Shown: piece after piece, positions 1 to 9,380 of the stretch | How the letters are laid out: every line of letters begins with the position of its first letter | How positions within the stretch are numbered: position 1 is the first letter of the stretch | Assembly: GCF_900100605.1 (NCBI RefSeq) | Contig: NZ_FNCN01000001.1 | Coordinates: 186,001 to 250,000, forward strand | Reading direction: 5' to 3' | DNA: 64,000 nt | Origin: Sinosporangium album | Lineage (GTDB): Bacteria; Actinomycetota; Actinomycetes; Streptosporangiales; Streptosporangiaceae | The notes under the pieces: generated by a model | What the model saw: only the letters and a program-made list of their open reading frames with translations | The model's database searches: none | Told to the model about the DNA's origin: nothing | Position numbers and translations under genes: made by a program

Positions 1-1017
1 GTAGTAACGCCGGTCCTCGTCGACCAGGTCCCACTTGTTGAACGCCACGACCATGGCCCGGCCCGACTCGGTCACCATCGTGATGATGCGGAGGTCCTGC
101 TCGGTGAGCACCTCGCTGGCGTCGATCAGCACCACCGCGACCTCCGACCGCTCCAAGGCGGCCTTGGTGCGCATGCCCGCGTAGAAGTCGGCGCCCTGAA
201 GCTCGCGCTCCCGGCGGCGGATGCCCGCCGTGTCGATGAAACGCCACGTCTGACCGCCGAGCTCGATCAGCTCGTCCACCGGGTCGCGCGTCGTGCCCGC
301 CATCGGGTCGACCAGGACGCGCTCCTCACCAGCGAGCCTGTTCAGCAGCGAGGACTTGCCCACGTTGGGCTTGCCCACCAGCGCGATCCGCTGCGGGCCG
401 CGCTCGGTGCCGAACCGCTGCGGCGGCGCCTCGGGCAGCGCGTCCAGCACCACGTCGAGCAGGTCGCCGCTCGCCCGGCCGTGCAGAGCCGACACCGGGT
501 GCGGCTCGCCCAGGCCCAGCGACCACAGCGCGTTGGCCTCCAGCTCCGCGCGCTGGTCGTCGACCTTGTTCGCGGCCAGCACGATCGGCTTGCCGGAACG
601 GCGCAGCACGCCCGACACCGCCTCGTCGGAGTCGGTGATGCCGACCGTGGCGTCCACCACGAACAGGATCACGTCCGCCAGCTCGGCGGCGATCTGCGCG
701 TGCTCGGCGATGCGCAGCGCCATCCCCGTCGCGTCGGGGTCCCACCCGCCGGTGTCGACCAGGGTGAACCTGCGGCCCCGCCAGGACGCCTCATAGGTCA
801 CCCGGTCCCGCGTCACGCCGGGGACATCTTCCACGACCGCCTCGCGGCGGCCCAGGATGCGGTTGACCAGGGTGGATTTGCCGACGTTGGGCCTGCCGAC
901 GACGGCGACGACCGGCAGCGGCCCCGCGTCGAACTCCTCGGCCTCCCGCTCGTCCTCCATCCCGGCGAGCTCGGCCGCGATCCAGCCGCTGTCGTCGTAG
1001 TCGCTCTCGGCCGTCAC
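1..1017 (-). CDS. der: Ribosome biogenesis GTPase Der (EngA), C-terminus beyond the window
   Basis: Double-GTPase ribosome assembly factor that acts in 50S subunit maturation. Two complete G domains are visible: the first P-loop GRPNVGKST lies near residue 45 and the second GKPNVGKSS near residue 220. DTGGW and DTAGI G3 motifs and NKVD/NKWD G4 motifs are also present. The gene starts with GTG, whose last bases overlap the TGA of cmk (GTGA), so the two are translationally coupled. About 339 residues are in the window; the second G domain is cut just after its NKWD motif, and the KH-like C-terminal domain lies outside. The acidic N-terminal leader of about 35 residues before the first G domain is usual for actinobacterial Der. 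Identification is secure. Confidence 0.97.
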   Translation of the reverse strand, partial: MTAESDYDDSGWIAAELAGMEDEREAEEFDAGPLPVVAVVGRPNVGKSTLVNRILGRREAVVEDVPGVTRDRVTYEASWRGRRFTLVDTGGWDPDATGMALRIAEHAQIAAELADVILFVVDATVGITDSDEAVSGVLRRSGKPIVLAANKVDDQRAELEANALWSLGLGEPHPVSALHGRASGDLLDVVLDALPEAPPQRFGTERGPQRIALVGKPNVGKSSLLNRLAGEERVLVDPMAGTTRDPVDELIELGGQTWRFIDTAGIRRRERELQGADFYAGMRTKAALERSEVAVVLIDASEVLTEQDLRIITMVTESGRAMVVAFNKWDLVDEDRRYY

Positions 1018-1670
1018 GTGCGTTCCTTAATCAGTCGAAGTATCTCCGCGATCACCTCGTCGAGGTTGAGCACGGTGGTGTCCAGTTCGACGGCGTCCGC
1101 CGCCATCGCCAGGGGGTCGGCGGTCCGTGTGGAGTCGAGCCGGTCGCGGCGGGCCATGTCGGCCTGCTGGGCCTCGACGCTGCTCCCCGCGATCTCGGCG
1201 GCCCGCCGCAGCGCACGGGCCTCGGCGCTCGCGGTCAGATAGACCTTGAGCAGCGCGTCCGGGGCCACGACGGTGCCGATGTCACGGCCCTCGACGACGA
1301 TGTCGCCCGCGCCGATGATCGCCCGCTGCTCGGCCACGAGGCGGCGCCGCACCTCGGGGACGGCGCTCACCGCCGACACCGCGCCCGTCACCTCCGGCCC
1401 GCGGATCGGGCCGGCCACGTCGACGCCGCCGACGGCCACCGTCGGCGCGCCGGGGTCGGTGCCCATCTCCAGCACCGGCTCGCCGGCCCGGGCGGCGATC
1501 ATCCCCGGGTCGGTGAGGTCCACGCCCTCGCGCAGCACCCACCAGGTGATCGCGCGATACATCGCCCCGGTATCGAGGTAGCGCAGACCGAGCGCCTTCG
1601 CGACTCCGCGCGACGCGCTCGACTTGCCAGACCCCGAAGGGCCGTCCATGGCGACGACCAGTCCGGTCAC
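1014..1670 (-). CDS. cmk: Cytidylate kinase
   Basis: Phosphorylates CMP and dCMP to the diphosphates with ATP, in pyrimidine salvage. The N-terminal P-loop GPSGSGKSS (residues 10-18), LDTGAMYRA and the EGRDIGT motif are typical of bacterial Cmk. I chose the GTG start that follows a GGGAGAGG ribosome-binding site; this gives 218 residues, the normal family length. The frame stays open about 56 codons further upstream, but that stretch is low-complexity and has no family similarity. The gene is followed by der with a 4-base overlap. About 150 bases separate it from the tyrA stop, so it may have its own promoter. Confidence 0.96.
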   Translation of the reverse strand: MTGLVVAMDGPSGSGKSSASRGVAKALGLRYLDTGAMYRAITWWVLREGVDLTDPGMIAARAGEPVLEMGTDPGAPTVAVGGVDVAGPIRGPEVTGAVSAVSAVPEVRRRLVAEQRAIIGAGDIVVEGRDIGTVVAPDALLKVYLTASAEARALRRAAEIAGSSVEAQQADMARRDRLDSTRTADPLAMAADAVELDTTVLNLDEVIAEILRLIKERT

Positions 1671-1822
1671 GGCCTCTCCCTGCTCCCGTTGAAATCCCAT
1701 CGAATCCGCCGGACGAGGGTATGCGCTCTCCCCGTCCCCCTGTCCCGATTGTTCTGCGCTTCCTCGCCGCGCATTCGTGCTGTGCTCTCTCCCATGGGAC
1801 CCGCCCAGGCGCCTCCCCCGGG

Positions 1823-2938
1823 TCAGGGGACGTGCCAACCGCGCTCGCGCAGCGCTGCCGACAGCGGCTCCGCCGACTCGGGCTGCACATAGAGGTCGGC
1901 CGCGCCCACGGGCAGCCCCGGGGCGTGCTCCAGCCGTACGTCCTCGATGTTCACCCCGACCTCGTCGGCCACCTGGAACAGGCGGGCCAGCTCGCCGGGG
2001 CGGTCGCCCACGACGACCTGCACCACCACGTAGGCGGGGGCCGGACCGCCGTGCTTGCCGGGGATGCGGCCCTGCCCGTGCACGCCTCGGGCCAGCAGGC
2101 CCGACAGCGCGCTCGCGGCGGCTTCCTCACCGGCGTCCATCTTGCGCAGCGAGCGGGCCGCGTCGGCGAGGTCCCGCGCCACCGCCTCCAGCACGTCGGC
2201 CACCGGACGGGCGTTGCCCGACAGGATGCCGAGCCACAGGGCCGGGTCGCCGCCCGCGATCCGCGTCACGTCCCTGACCCCCTGCCCGGCCAGGCCGAGC
2301 GCGGTGTCGGAGGCGTCGGCGAGCCGGGCCGCCACCGCGGAGGCAGCGACGTGCGGCGCGTGCGACACCACGGCCACCGCCCGGTCGTGCGCCACCGCGT
2401 CCACCTCGACCGCGTTCCCGCCGCACAGAGCGACGAGCTCCATAGCGATCCGCCTGGCCTCGGGACTCGCCTGCGGCTCGGGGCAGAGCGCCCACGGCCG
2501 CCCGAGGAACAGGTCCGCCCGGGCCGCGCCCGGGCCGGACTTCTCCCTCCCGGCCAGCGGGTGGCCGGGGACGTAGACGCTGAGATCGCAGCCGAGCTCG
2601 GCCGCCTGGGCGATCGGCAGGGCCTTGACGCTGGCGACGTCGGTGTAGAAGCGGGCCGCGCCCTCCTTCTGCAGCTCAAGGAGCTGGTGCCCGACCACCT
2701 GCGGAGGCACCGCGATCACGGCCAGGTCGACCGTCTGCCCCGGCTCCCACTCCTCGCCCGCGCCGAGCTCGCGCGCCAGCCGTACGGCTGACGCGTCGCG
2801 GTCGGCCAGCAGCACCCGGACCTCTCGCCGGCGCAGGGCCAGGGCCACGGACGTGCCGATCAAACCGGTGCCGACAACGAGAACCGAACGTATCCCGTCG
2901 CTCTCTCCGGCCGAACCGAACACGGAGCTGACCGTCAT
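1823..2938 (-). CDS. tyrA: Prephenate dehydrogenase with C-terminal ACT domain
   Basis: Oxidatively decarboxylates prephenate to 4-hydroxyphenylpyruvate with NAD(P) in tyrosine synthesis. The Rossmann motif GTGLIG is at residues 23-28, and a conserved PGHPLAGREKSG segment lies in the first half. The last roughly 70 residues (from VVVQVVVGDRPGELARLF) form an ACT domain, which in related enzymes binds tyrosine for feedback inhibition. The length of 371 residues is normal for ACT-bearing actinobacterial TyrA. A GAGGAAA site precedes the ATG. The gene lies directly downstream of aroH, whose product makes its substrate. Confidence 0.95.
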   Translation of the reverse strand: MTVSSVFGSAGESDGIRSVLVVGTGLIGTSVALALRRREVRVLLADRDASAVRLARELGAGEEWEPGQTVDLAVIAVPPQVVGHQLLELQKEGAARFYTDVASVKALPIAQAAELGCDLSVYVPGHPLAGREKSGPGAARADLFLGRPWALCPEPQASPEARRIAMELVALCGGNAVEVDAVAHDRAVAVVSHAPHVAASAVAARLADASDTALGLAGQGVRDVTRIAGGDPALWLGILSGNARPVADVLEAVARDLADAARSLRKMDAGEEAAASALSGLLARGVHGQGRIPGKHGGPAPAYVVVQVVVGDRPGELARLFQVADEVGVNIEDVRLEHAPGLPVGAADLYVQPESAEPLSAALRERGWHVP

Positions 2939-2986
2939 GGCTGGAGTTTCCTCGCTTAACTAACCCCGAAGGGGGCGCGGTTGCGC

Positions 2987-3346
2987 CTATTGCGCGATGT
3001 CCACCCGGAGCGCCGCAGCGCCCCGAAGGTAGACATGCTGGATGTCCTGACGCGCCCGGTCGATGTCGACGTGGGCCATCAGGCGGACGACGCGGGGCAT
3101 CGAGCCCGGCACGTCGATTTCACTGGCGCAGATCAGCGGCACTTCGTGGAAACCGAGCTTGCGCGCGGCGAGAGCGGGAAACTCCGCGGTGAGATCCGGC
3201 GTGGCGGTGAAGATCACGCTGATCACGTCGTCGGTCGTGAGCTGGTTGCGCTCCATCACCGCGGACACCAGCTCGGTGGTCCCGGCGAGGATCGCCTCCC
3301 GCTCGTTGGCCTCGACTTGGATCGCCCCACGGATGGCTCGCACCAT
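2987..3346 (-). CDS. aroH: Monofunctional chorismate mutase, AroH type
   Basis: Rearranges chorismate to prephenate. At 119 residues it is a compact AroH-fold enzyme with the typical start MVRAIRGA, the TPDLTAEFPA segment and the C-terminal HVYLRGAAALR, which carries the active-site Tyr and Arg. An AAAGGGG ribosome-binding site lies just before the ATG. It sits 48 bases upstream of tyrA on the same strand, so the two consecutive tyrosine-branch steps are probably co-transcribed. Most actinobacteria carry an AroQ-type mutase elsewhere as well; that cannot be judged from this window. Confidence 0.95.
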   Translation of the reverse strand: MVRAIRGAIQVEANEREAILAGTTELVSAVMERNQLTTDDVISVIFTATPDLTAEFPALAARKLGFHEVPLICASEIDVPGSMPRVVRLMAHVDIDRARQDIQHVYLRGAAALRVDIAQ

Positions 3347-3372
3347 TTCATCCCCTTTCGTCGCGCGACAGG

Positions 3373-5139
3373 CTACATGCCCACGGCTGCGTACAGCTCG
3401 CCGACTTCCTTCACGGAAAGGGACCTCACGGTGCCGGGCTTGAGACGGCCCAGCTTGATCGGGCCGAACTCGATCCGCGCCAGATCGATCACAGGGTGGC
3501 CGCTCACCTCAAGAAGCCGCCGCACGATGTGCTTGCGCCCCTCGTGCAGCACGACCTCCACCAGCGCCTGCTGGCCGTGCTCCTGGACGATCGAGAAGTC
3601 GTCGGCCTTGGCCAGGCCGTCCTCCAGCTCGACGCCCTTCTTCAACCGGCGGCCGAGATCGCGCGGGATCGGACCGGGAACCTTCGCCCAGTACTTCTTC
3701 TGCACGCCGAAACTCGGATGGGTCAGCTTGTGGGCCAACTCCCCGTCGTTCGTGAAGAGCAGCAGGCCCTCGGTCTCGGTGTCCAGACGCCCCACGTGGA
3801 ACAGGCGGATCTCCATGTCCTGGACGAAGTCCGCGAGGCAGGGGCGGCCCGACGGGTCCTCCATCGTGCTGACCACGCCGATCGGCTTGTTCAAGGCGTA
3901 GTAGACGAGGTCCGGAGCGGTCGGAATGCGCATGCCGTCGACGTGGATGACCTGCCTGGCCGGGTCGACCTTCGCGCCGAACCGGCGCACGACCTGGCCC
4001 TCGACCGTGACGCGGCCCGCGCCGATCATCTCCTCGCAGGCGCGGCGGCTCGCCACCCCGGCCTGCGCGAGGACCTTCTGCAGGCGCACGCCGTCCGGCA
4101 CCTCGGTGGTGTCACGCTCGTCGGTGTAACCCTCGGGGTAGAACTCAGGGTCCCGCTTCGGCTGGCGAGCCGTCTTGAACGGGTTCGCCGCCGGGCCCTT
4201 GCCGCGACCCTGGTCACGGCCCTGGTCACGGTTTCGGCCGCGACTCAGATCACGGCCCTGCTCACGGCCCTGCTCACGGCCCCGGTCGCGGTCGCTGGAC
4301 GCCCCGCCGCCGAAGCGCGACGGCGTGCGGCTGTCGCCGATCGTGGCGACCTCGTCACGGGACCGGAACCCCCGGCCCTCCGGCGGCCTGCCGTAACGCT
4401 CACGCGACCCGCCGCCCGACCTGTCGCCCGCCGTACGGCTCCCGCGGTCGCCCTGGAACCCGCCGCCCGGCCGACCGCCGTCGCGGTCGCCGCGGAACCC
4501 GCCGCGCTCACCGCCACGGTCGGCGCCAAAGCGCGCGCCTTCCCGGTCTCCACGGAACCCGCCGGAGCGGCCACCGTCACGGCCCGCCCGGAATCCAGCG
4601 CGGTCGCCACCGCGCCCGCCGTCACGGTCGCCGCGGAAACCACCGCGCTCACCGCCGCGGTCGCCGCGGAAACCACCGCGCTCACCACTGCGGTCGCTAC
4701 GGAAACCACCGTCGCGGTCACCGCCACGGTCACCGCGGAAGCCACCGTCACGGCCCCCGCCGTAGCCACCCGAACGCCCACCGTCACGGTCACCGAAACC
4801 ACCCGACCGGCCGCCGTCACGACCAGCCCGGAAACCACCCTCGGAACCACCGGAACGACCGGAACCACCCCGACCGCCGTCACGGCCCGCACCGGACCGC
4901 TCACCGAATCCCCGGCCGCCGTCACGACCTCCGCCGTAACCGCCGGAACGGCCACCGCCGCTGCCCGCGCGGAAACCTCCGCCTTGGCCCTCGGGCCTGC
5001 CGTAGCGCTCGGCGGAGTCGCCGCGCCCGGTGCGCTGACCTCCGCGCCCGGCGCCTATGGACCGGCCGCCGCCGTGCGGCCCTCCACCGGTCCGTCCTTG
5101 ACCGCGTCCATCACCGGACGGGGTGCCTCTGCTCATCAC
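3373..5139 (-). CDS. RsuA/RluB-family rRNA pseudouridine synthase with long Gly/Arg/Asp-rich N-terminal repeat extension
   Basis: The C-terminal 250 residues are a complete RsuA/RluB enzyme. An S4 RNA-binding domain ([20 protein letters not shown]) comes first, then the catalytic domain with [12 protein letters not shown], whose Asp453 is the catalytic residue, and [11 protein letters not shown] near the end. It isomerises a uridine in large-subunit rRNA. About 335 residues precede the S4 domain and consist almost only of Gly, Arg, Asp, Ser and Phe in degenerate repeats such as GGFRGDRGG, with an RDQGR-type stretch near the junction. This resembles disordered RGG-type RNA-binding or condensate-forming tails. 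GTG start overlapping the scpB TGA (an ATG follows at once). The extension makes the protein more than twice the usual 240 residues. Confidence 0.93.
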   Translation of the reverse strand: MMSRGTPSGDGRGQGRTGGGPHGGGRSIGAGRGGQRTGRGDSAERYGRPEGQGGGFRAGSGGGRSGGYGGGRDGGRGFGERSGAGRDGGRGGSGRSGGSEGGFRAGRDGGRSGGFGDRDGGRSGGYGGGRDGGFRGDRGGDRDGGFRSDRSGERGGFRGDRGGERGGFRGDRDGGRGGDRAGFRAGRDGGRSGGFRGDREGARFGADRGGERGGFRGDRDGGRPGGGFQGDRGSRTAGDRSGGGSRERYGRPPEGRGFRSRDEVATIGDSRTPSRFGGGASSDRDRGREQGREQGRDLSRGRNRDQGRDQGRGKGPAANPFKTARQPKRDPEFYPEGYTDERDTTEVPDGVRLQKVLAQAGVASRRACEEMIGAGRVTVEGQVVRRFGAKVDPARQVIHVDGMRIPTAPDLVYYALNKPIGVVSTMEDPSGRPCLADFVQDMEIRLFHVGRLDTETEGLLLFTNDGELAHKLTHPSFGVQKKYWAKVPGPIPRDLGRRLKKGVELEDGLAKADDFSIVQEHGQQALVEVVLHEGRKHIVRRLLEVSGHPVIDLARIEFGPIKLGRLKPGTVRSLSVKEVGELYAAVGM

Positions 5140-5873
5140 TTGGTCTGCTCCTCAAGAGTTTCCACATCATCAGGCAGGAACGGGGCCAGTTCCGGCAGTT
5201 CTCCGATGTCCCTCAGTCCCAGCCGCTCCAGGAAGAACGCCGTCGTCCTGTAGAGCACGGCCTGGCTGTCGGGGTCGGAGCCGGCCTCTTCGACCAGCCC
5301 CCTCGCCACCAGGGTGCGCATGACGCCGTCACTGTTGACGCCGCGCACAGCGGCGACCCTGGCCCGGCTCACCGGCTGGCGGTAGGCGACCACTGCCAGG
5401 GTCTCAAGCGCGGCCTGCGTCAGCCGTGTCTGCTGACCGTCCCGCACAAAACGCTCCACGAGAGGGGCGCATTCGGCCCGCGTGTAGAAACGCCAGCCAC
5501 CCGCCACCTCTCTCAGGTCGAAACCCCGACCGCCCTCGGTGTATTCCGACGCCATGGCCCGCAGGGCCGCCGCGACCTCGGCCACGGGCCGTTCGAGCAC
5601 CGTCGCGAGACCCACCTCGGCCACGGGTTCGTCGGCCACCAGCAGGATCGCCTCAAGCCCCTGCCGCAGCGCGGGGTCGAGCCGGTCATGGGCGGGCGCC
5701 TCCCGACGCCCCTCAGGGCTCCGGCGCACACCCGGCACAAGACCGCCGGCCGGTTCACCCGCCCGCTCGCCGACCTCGAGGCCGCGGCCGGGATCACCCG
5801 TCGGGCCGTCGCCGCCCCGGCGGGCGCCCGGCACGAGGTCGCTGTCGGGGGTGCCCTCCCGGACGTCACTCAT
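5136..5873 (-). CDS. scpB: Segregation and condensation protein B
   Basis: Winged-helix subunit that forms the SMC-ScpA-ScpB condensin with the upstream-encoded ScpA. The core ([20 protein letters not shown] through [22 protein letters not shown]) covers the two winged-helix domains typical of ScpB. I chose the ATG that overlaps the 3' end of scpA by 8 bases, giving 245 residues; a start 17 codons further upstream inside scpA is possible but has no ribosome-binding site. The first 60 residues are a charged, Gly/Pro-rich leader, variable in actinobacteria. The stop overlaps the start of the pseudouridine synthase gene, so three genes are chained by overlaps. Confidence 0.95.
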   Translation of the reverse strand: MSDVREGTPDSDLVPGARRGGDGPTGDPGRGLEVGERAGEPAGGLVPGVRRSPEGRREAPAHDRLDPALRQGLEAILLVADEPVAEVGLATVLERPVAEVAAALRAMASEYTEGGRGFDLREVAGGWRFYTRAECAPLVERFVRDGQQTRLTQAALETLAVVAYRQPVSRARVAAVRGVNSDGVMRTLVARGLVEEAGSDPDSQAVLYRTTAFFLERLGLRDIGELPELAPFLPDDVETLEEQTK

Positions 5874-6693
5874 CGGCCGGTCCCTTCCCCGCGTTCTCGT
5901 CATAGTCGTCGCCCACCAGGACATCCCCCTCGTCGGAGCCGGTCCAGGTCACGTGCAGCTCCCCCAGTGGCTCAAGTTGCTCGAAGGAGACCGCGGCCTC
6001 CCGGAACAGCTCCAGGACGGCCAGAAATCGGGCGATGACCTCGAATGTGCCGTCGCAGTCGGCGACCAGGGCTCGGAAGGTCGCTCTGCGCATGCGCCGG
6101 AGGCGCGACACAAGGATAGCCGCTTGTTCGCGGACGCTGGCGATCGGTTGGTAGATGTGGGTCGTCGAAACCTGCGGCGGCGCCTTCGGGGTGAACGCCC
6201 TGGCAGCGATCTTGGCGAGCTGCTCGGGCCCGATGCCGAGCACGAGATCGGGCAGGAGGTCGGCGAACGGCGCCTCCATGGCCACGATCCTCGGATACCG
6301 CAGCGCCTCCTCCGCCATCCTCTCGGAGAAGACCTTCACGACCTCCTTGTAGGCGCGGTATTGCAGGAGCCGCGCGAACAGCAGGTCGCGGGCCTCCAGA
6401 AGCGCGAGGTCCTCCTCGTCGTCGACCTCACCGGACGGCAGCAGCCGCGCCGCCTTGAGGTCGAGCAGTGTGGCGGCGACGAGTAGGAAGTGGCTCGCCT
6501 GGTCGAGGTCCCATTCGGAGCCGCGGGCGCGGATGTGCGCGATGAACTCGTCGGTCACCTGGGCCAGGGAGATCTCGGTGATGTCGAGCTTGTGCTTGGC
6601 GATCAGACCGAGCAGCAGGTCGAAGGGCCCCTCGAAGACGTCCAGGTGGACCCGGAAGGTGTCGGGGTCGATCTCGGTGGTCTGCTCGGTCAC
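5866..6693 (-). CDS. scpA: Segregation and condensation protein A
   Basis: Kleisin subunit of the SMC condensin, linking SMC heads and recruiting ScpB. The N-terminal segment FRVHLDVFEGPFDLLLGLI is the diagnostic ScpA start (SMC neck binding), and the C-terminal winged helix follows from about residue 190. 275 residues is the usual length. Start is GTG. It lies 14 bases after the parA-like gene and overlaps scpB. The order parA-scpA-scpB is strongly conserved in actinobacteria and supports a chromosome-organisation operon. Confidence 0.95.
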   Translation of the reverse strand: MTEQTTEIDPDTFRVHLDVFEGPFDLLLGLIAKHKLDITEISLAQVTDEFIAHIRARGSEWDLDQASHFLLVAATLLDLKAARLLPSGEVDDEEDLALLEARDLLFARLLQYRAYKEVVKVFSERMAEEALRYPRIVAMEAPFADLLPDLVLGIGPEQLAKIAARAFTPKAPPQVSTTHIYQPIASVREQAAILVSRLRRMRRATFRALVADCDGTFEVIARFLAVLELFREAAVSFEQLEPLGELHVTWTGSDEGDVLVGDDYDENAGKGPADE

Positions 6694-6707
6694 CCCGCCA
6701 TTGTCCC

Positions 6708-7694
6708 TTAGAGCGGCACCTCGCCGGTCGTGCGCGGAGCTCGGTCCGCGTAGGTGTCAGGCCAGCGTGCGAGCACTTCCCTGGCCAGTTCGCGGTAGGC
6801 GTTGGCGCCGAGCGACGACGGGTCGAAGCTGGTGATGGGCTCTCCGGCGACCGTGGCGTCGGGGAAACGCACGGTGCGGTTGATGACGGTGTGGAAGACC
6901 TTGTCGCCGAACGCCTCGACGACGCGGGCGAGGACCTCGCGGCCGTGGAGGGTGCGCGCGTCGTACATCGTGGCGAGGAGGCCCTCGATCTCCAGGTCCT
7001 CGTTGATGCGCTCCTGGACCTTGATGATCGTGTCCATGAGCAGCGCGACGCCGCGCAGCGCGAAGAACTCGCATTCGAGCGGCACCATGACGCCGTGGGC
7101 GCAGGCCAGCGCGTTGATCGTCAGCAGGCCGAGCGACGGCTGGCAGTCGATCAGGCAGACGTCGTATTCGGGGAGGAGCGGTTTGATCACGCGTCCGAGC
7201 ACCTGCTCGCGCGCGACCTCGGTGACGAGCTGGACTTCGGCGGCCGACAGGTCGATGTTGCTCGGCAGCAGGTCGAGACCGTCGACGTTGGTCTTGAGCA
7301 GGACCTCCTCGGCGGTGATGCCACGCTCCATGAGGAGGTTGTAGACCGTGAGGTCGAGCTGGAGCGGGTTGATGCCGAGGCCCACGGACAGGGCGCCCTG
7401 CGGGTCGAAGTCGACGAGCAGCACGCGCAGCCCGCACTCGACGAGGGCGGCGCCGAGGTTGATGGTGGTCGTGGTCTTGCCGACCCCGCCCTTCTGGTTG
7501 ACCATGGCGACGACCCGCGCCGGGCCGTGCGTGATTCGCGGGCGCGGCTCGGGGAACACCGGACGGGGACGCCCGGTCGGGCCGAGGCTGCCACTGCTCG
7601 GAGCGGCCGCGGCGGCGGTCTTGGTGTCACCCCAGGGATTCTCGGGAGTTCCCGAGGACGCAGCCTGGGCAGAACCGTCGGTGGTCAAAGTCAC
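6708..7694 (-). CDS. ParA/Soj-family ATPase of the scpAB locus
   Basis: Deviant Walker-A ATPase (NQKGGVGKTTTTINLGAAL near residue 70) with the DFDPQG and CLIDCQPSLG motifs of ParA/Soj proteins. Such ATPases move DNA cargo or position protein clusters; this paralogue sits beside scpAB rather than with parB and oriC, so its precise role is not evident. I chose GTG with AGGGAGG nine bases upstream, giving 328 residues. The first 65 residues are Ala/Pro/Ser-rich and probably disordered. The 120 bases upstream of the start, before xerD ends, may hold a promoter. Confidence 0.93.
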   Translation of the reverse strand: MTLTTDGSAQAASSGTPENPWGDTKTAAAAAPSSGSLGPTGRPRPVFPEPRPRITHGPARVVAMVNQKGGVGKTTTTINLGAALVECGLRVLLVDFDPQGALSVGLGINPLQLDLTVYNLLMERGITAEEVLLKTNVDGLDLLPSNIDLSAAEVQLVTEVAREQVLGRVIKPLLPEYDVCLIDCQPSLGLLTINALACAHGVMVPLECEFFALRGVALLMDTIIKVQERINEDLEIEGLLATMYDARTLHGREVLARVVEAFGDKVFHTVINRTVRFPDATVAGEPITSFDPSSLGANAYRELAREVLARWPDTYADRAPRTTGEVPL

Positions 7695-7814
7695 CAGATG
7701 AACCTCCCTGACGGCCCCGAACCGGACCGTCCGGACGGACACTATGGCGTCAACACGTATGCGGCAAGGAGGCACGCCCGGCCCTGCCGTATTGCCACAT
7801 CGAGCGTAGCGGGG

Positions 7815-8729
7815 TCAACGCAACGCACGCGGATGCGCGGCGGCATAGACCTCGCGAAGCCGATCAACCACCACCTGAGTGTAAACCTGGGTGGTACTCA
7901 CCGATGCATGGCCGAGTAGCTCCTGAACCACCCTAACGTCAGCACCTCCATCCAGGAGGTGCGTTGCAAACGAATGGCGCAATATATGCGGTGAAATCCT
8001 GTCGAGTCCTGCGCGTTCCGCCGCCGCCTGCAGCACCTCCCAGGCCCCCTGCCGCGTCAGCCGACCGCCCCTGGCGTTCAGGAAGAGCGCGGACGTGCCG
8101 CGACCGTGCGCTGCCAACAACGACCTGGCCCGATCGACATAGTCATCGAGGGCCTCCTCAGCGAAACGCCCCAGCGGCACCACGCGCGTGCGCCCGGCCT
8201 TGCCGCGCAGCCGTACCCCGCCGCCGTCGCGGTCGTCCACGGCCAGCCCGACGGCTTCGGAGATGCGCGCGCCCGTGCCGTACAGCACCTCCAGCAGCGC
8301 CCGGTTGCGCAGCGTCAGCGGCGCGCCGTCGGGGCCCGAGGCGGCGATCAGCCGCTCCACCGCCGCCACGGAGACCGCCTTCGGCGGCCGGCGGAGCTGC
8401 CTCGGCGGGCGTACGGCTCCCGCCGGATCGCACTCGGTCAGCCCCTCGCGGAGGGCGAAGCGGTGCAGGCCGCGTACGGCGGAGACCGCCCGGGCCGCCG
8501 ACGCGGCCCCAAGGGCCCGGTGCCTGTCGTCGCCCTCCCGCAGCGCGGCCAGAAACGACTCCACGTCGGCCTCGGCCACGCCCCGCAGGGACATGTGGCC
8601 GAGGCTCCTCAGATGTTCGACGTAGCGCCGCAGGTCACGACGGTAGGACACGAGCGTGTTGGCCGACAGCCCCTTCTCCACCGCCAGGTGGGCGAGGTAG
8701 CCGGCCAGGACGGCCGCAGGCTCGCTCAG
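7815..8729 (-). CDS. xerD: Tyrosine recombinase XerD, probable CTG start
   Basis: Site-specific recombinase that resolves chromosome dimers at dif with XerC. The catalytic set is present: Arg in [21 protein letters not shown] and the nucleophile Tyr in TTQVYTQV near the C-terminus. The first canonical start (GTG before EKGLSANTL) would remove half of the first N-terminal helix. Reading upstream in frame gives [19 protein letters not shown], exactly the usual XerD beginning. It is bounded by a CTG codon five bases after a perfect AGGAGG, 15 bases after the stop of the Nudix gene. I therefore annotate the CTG, giving 304 residues, the family length. The enzyme identity is certain; the start is inferred. 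Confidence 0.92.
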   Translation of the reverse strand: MSEPAAVLAGYLAHLAVEKGLSANTLVSYRRDLRRYVEHLRSLGHMSLRGVAEADVESFLAALREGDDRHRALGAASAARAVSAVRGLHRFALREGLTECDPAGAVRPPRQLRRPPKAVSVAAVERLIAASGPDGAPLTLRNRALLEVLYGTGARISEAVGLAVDDRDGGGVRLRGKAGRTRVVPLGRFAEEALDDYVDRARSLLAAHGRGTSALFLNARGGRLTRQGAWEVLQAAAERAGLDRISPHILRHSFATHLLDGGADVRVVQELLGHASVSTTQVYTQVVVDRLREVYAAAHPRALR

Positions 8730-8744
8730 AAGATCCTCCTCCCG

Positions 8745-9380
8745 TCACGCCTCCGGCGCGTCGGCGGACCTCAATGAGGTGAACCCGTCGGCTGAAGCGG
8801 CGTATGCGGCGAGAATACCGGCCACAGCCGGGGAATTATGGATCTTTCCCTCTAGTGCGAGCCGTGCCGCGTCGGCGAGCGGCACCCACTCCGTCAACAT
8901 GCCGATCTCCTCGTGCCGGTGCACGAAGTCGCGCTCCTCCTCGGGGATCTCGGTGAGCCCCCGGGCCAGGAAGATGCGGATGCGCTCATCCGACATGCCG
9001 GGCGAGGTGTAGATGTCGACCAGCGTGTGCCAGGTCTCCGCCCGATAGGCGGCCTCCTCGGCCAGCTCCCGCGCGGCCCCGGCGACCAGCGGCTCCCCCG
9101 GCACGTCGCGGATGCCGGCGGGCAGCTCCCACAGCAGGCGCCGCACCGGGTGGCGGTATTGCCGCAGCAGCAGCACCCGCCGCTCGTCGTCGAGCGCGAC
9201 GACCGCGACCGACCCAGGATGGACGACGAAGTCGCGGTCGGCCGTCACCCCCTCGGGCATGCGCACCGTCTCGGTGCGCACCCCGATCACGCGAGCCTGG
9301 AAGTGCTCCTTGACGGCCACGACCTCCCACCGCTCGGGCACGTCCACGACCGGCTCGCGGCCCGCTCCGGCGCCGCTCAC
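8745..9380 (-). CDS. Nudix hydrolase, ADP-ribose pyrophosphatase type
   Basis: Hydrolyses a nucleoside diphosphate linked to another moiety, most likely ADP-ribose. The Nudix box is visible from about residue 95 ([21 protein letters not shown]), with the REXXEE core written as RELAEEA. It is preceded by an LLRQYRHPV strand and WELPAGI, typical of the ADP-ribose pyrophosphatase branch. The GTG start overlaps the pyrG stop (GTGA), giving 211 residues. The pyrG-nudix-xerD order is conserved in actinobacteria, and the stop is followed directly by the xerD ribosome-binding site. Confidence 0.93.
   Translation of the reverse strand: MSGAGAGREPVVDVPERWEVVAVKEHFQARVIGVRTETVRMPEGVTADRDFVVHPGSVAVVALDDERRVLLLRQYRHPVRRLLWELPAGIRDVPGEPLVAGAARELAEEAAYRAETWHTLVDIYTSPGMSDERIRIFLARGLTEIPEEERDFVHRHEEIGMLTEWVPLADAARLALEGKIHNSPAVAGILAAYAASADGFTSLRSADAPEA

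Noticed and set aside
3496-5253. 585-codon open frame antisense to the pseudouridine synthase
   Set aside because: Mirrors the Gly/Arg repeats of the sense gene; Thr/Ala/Val low-complexity sequence with no family signal.
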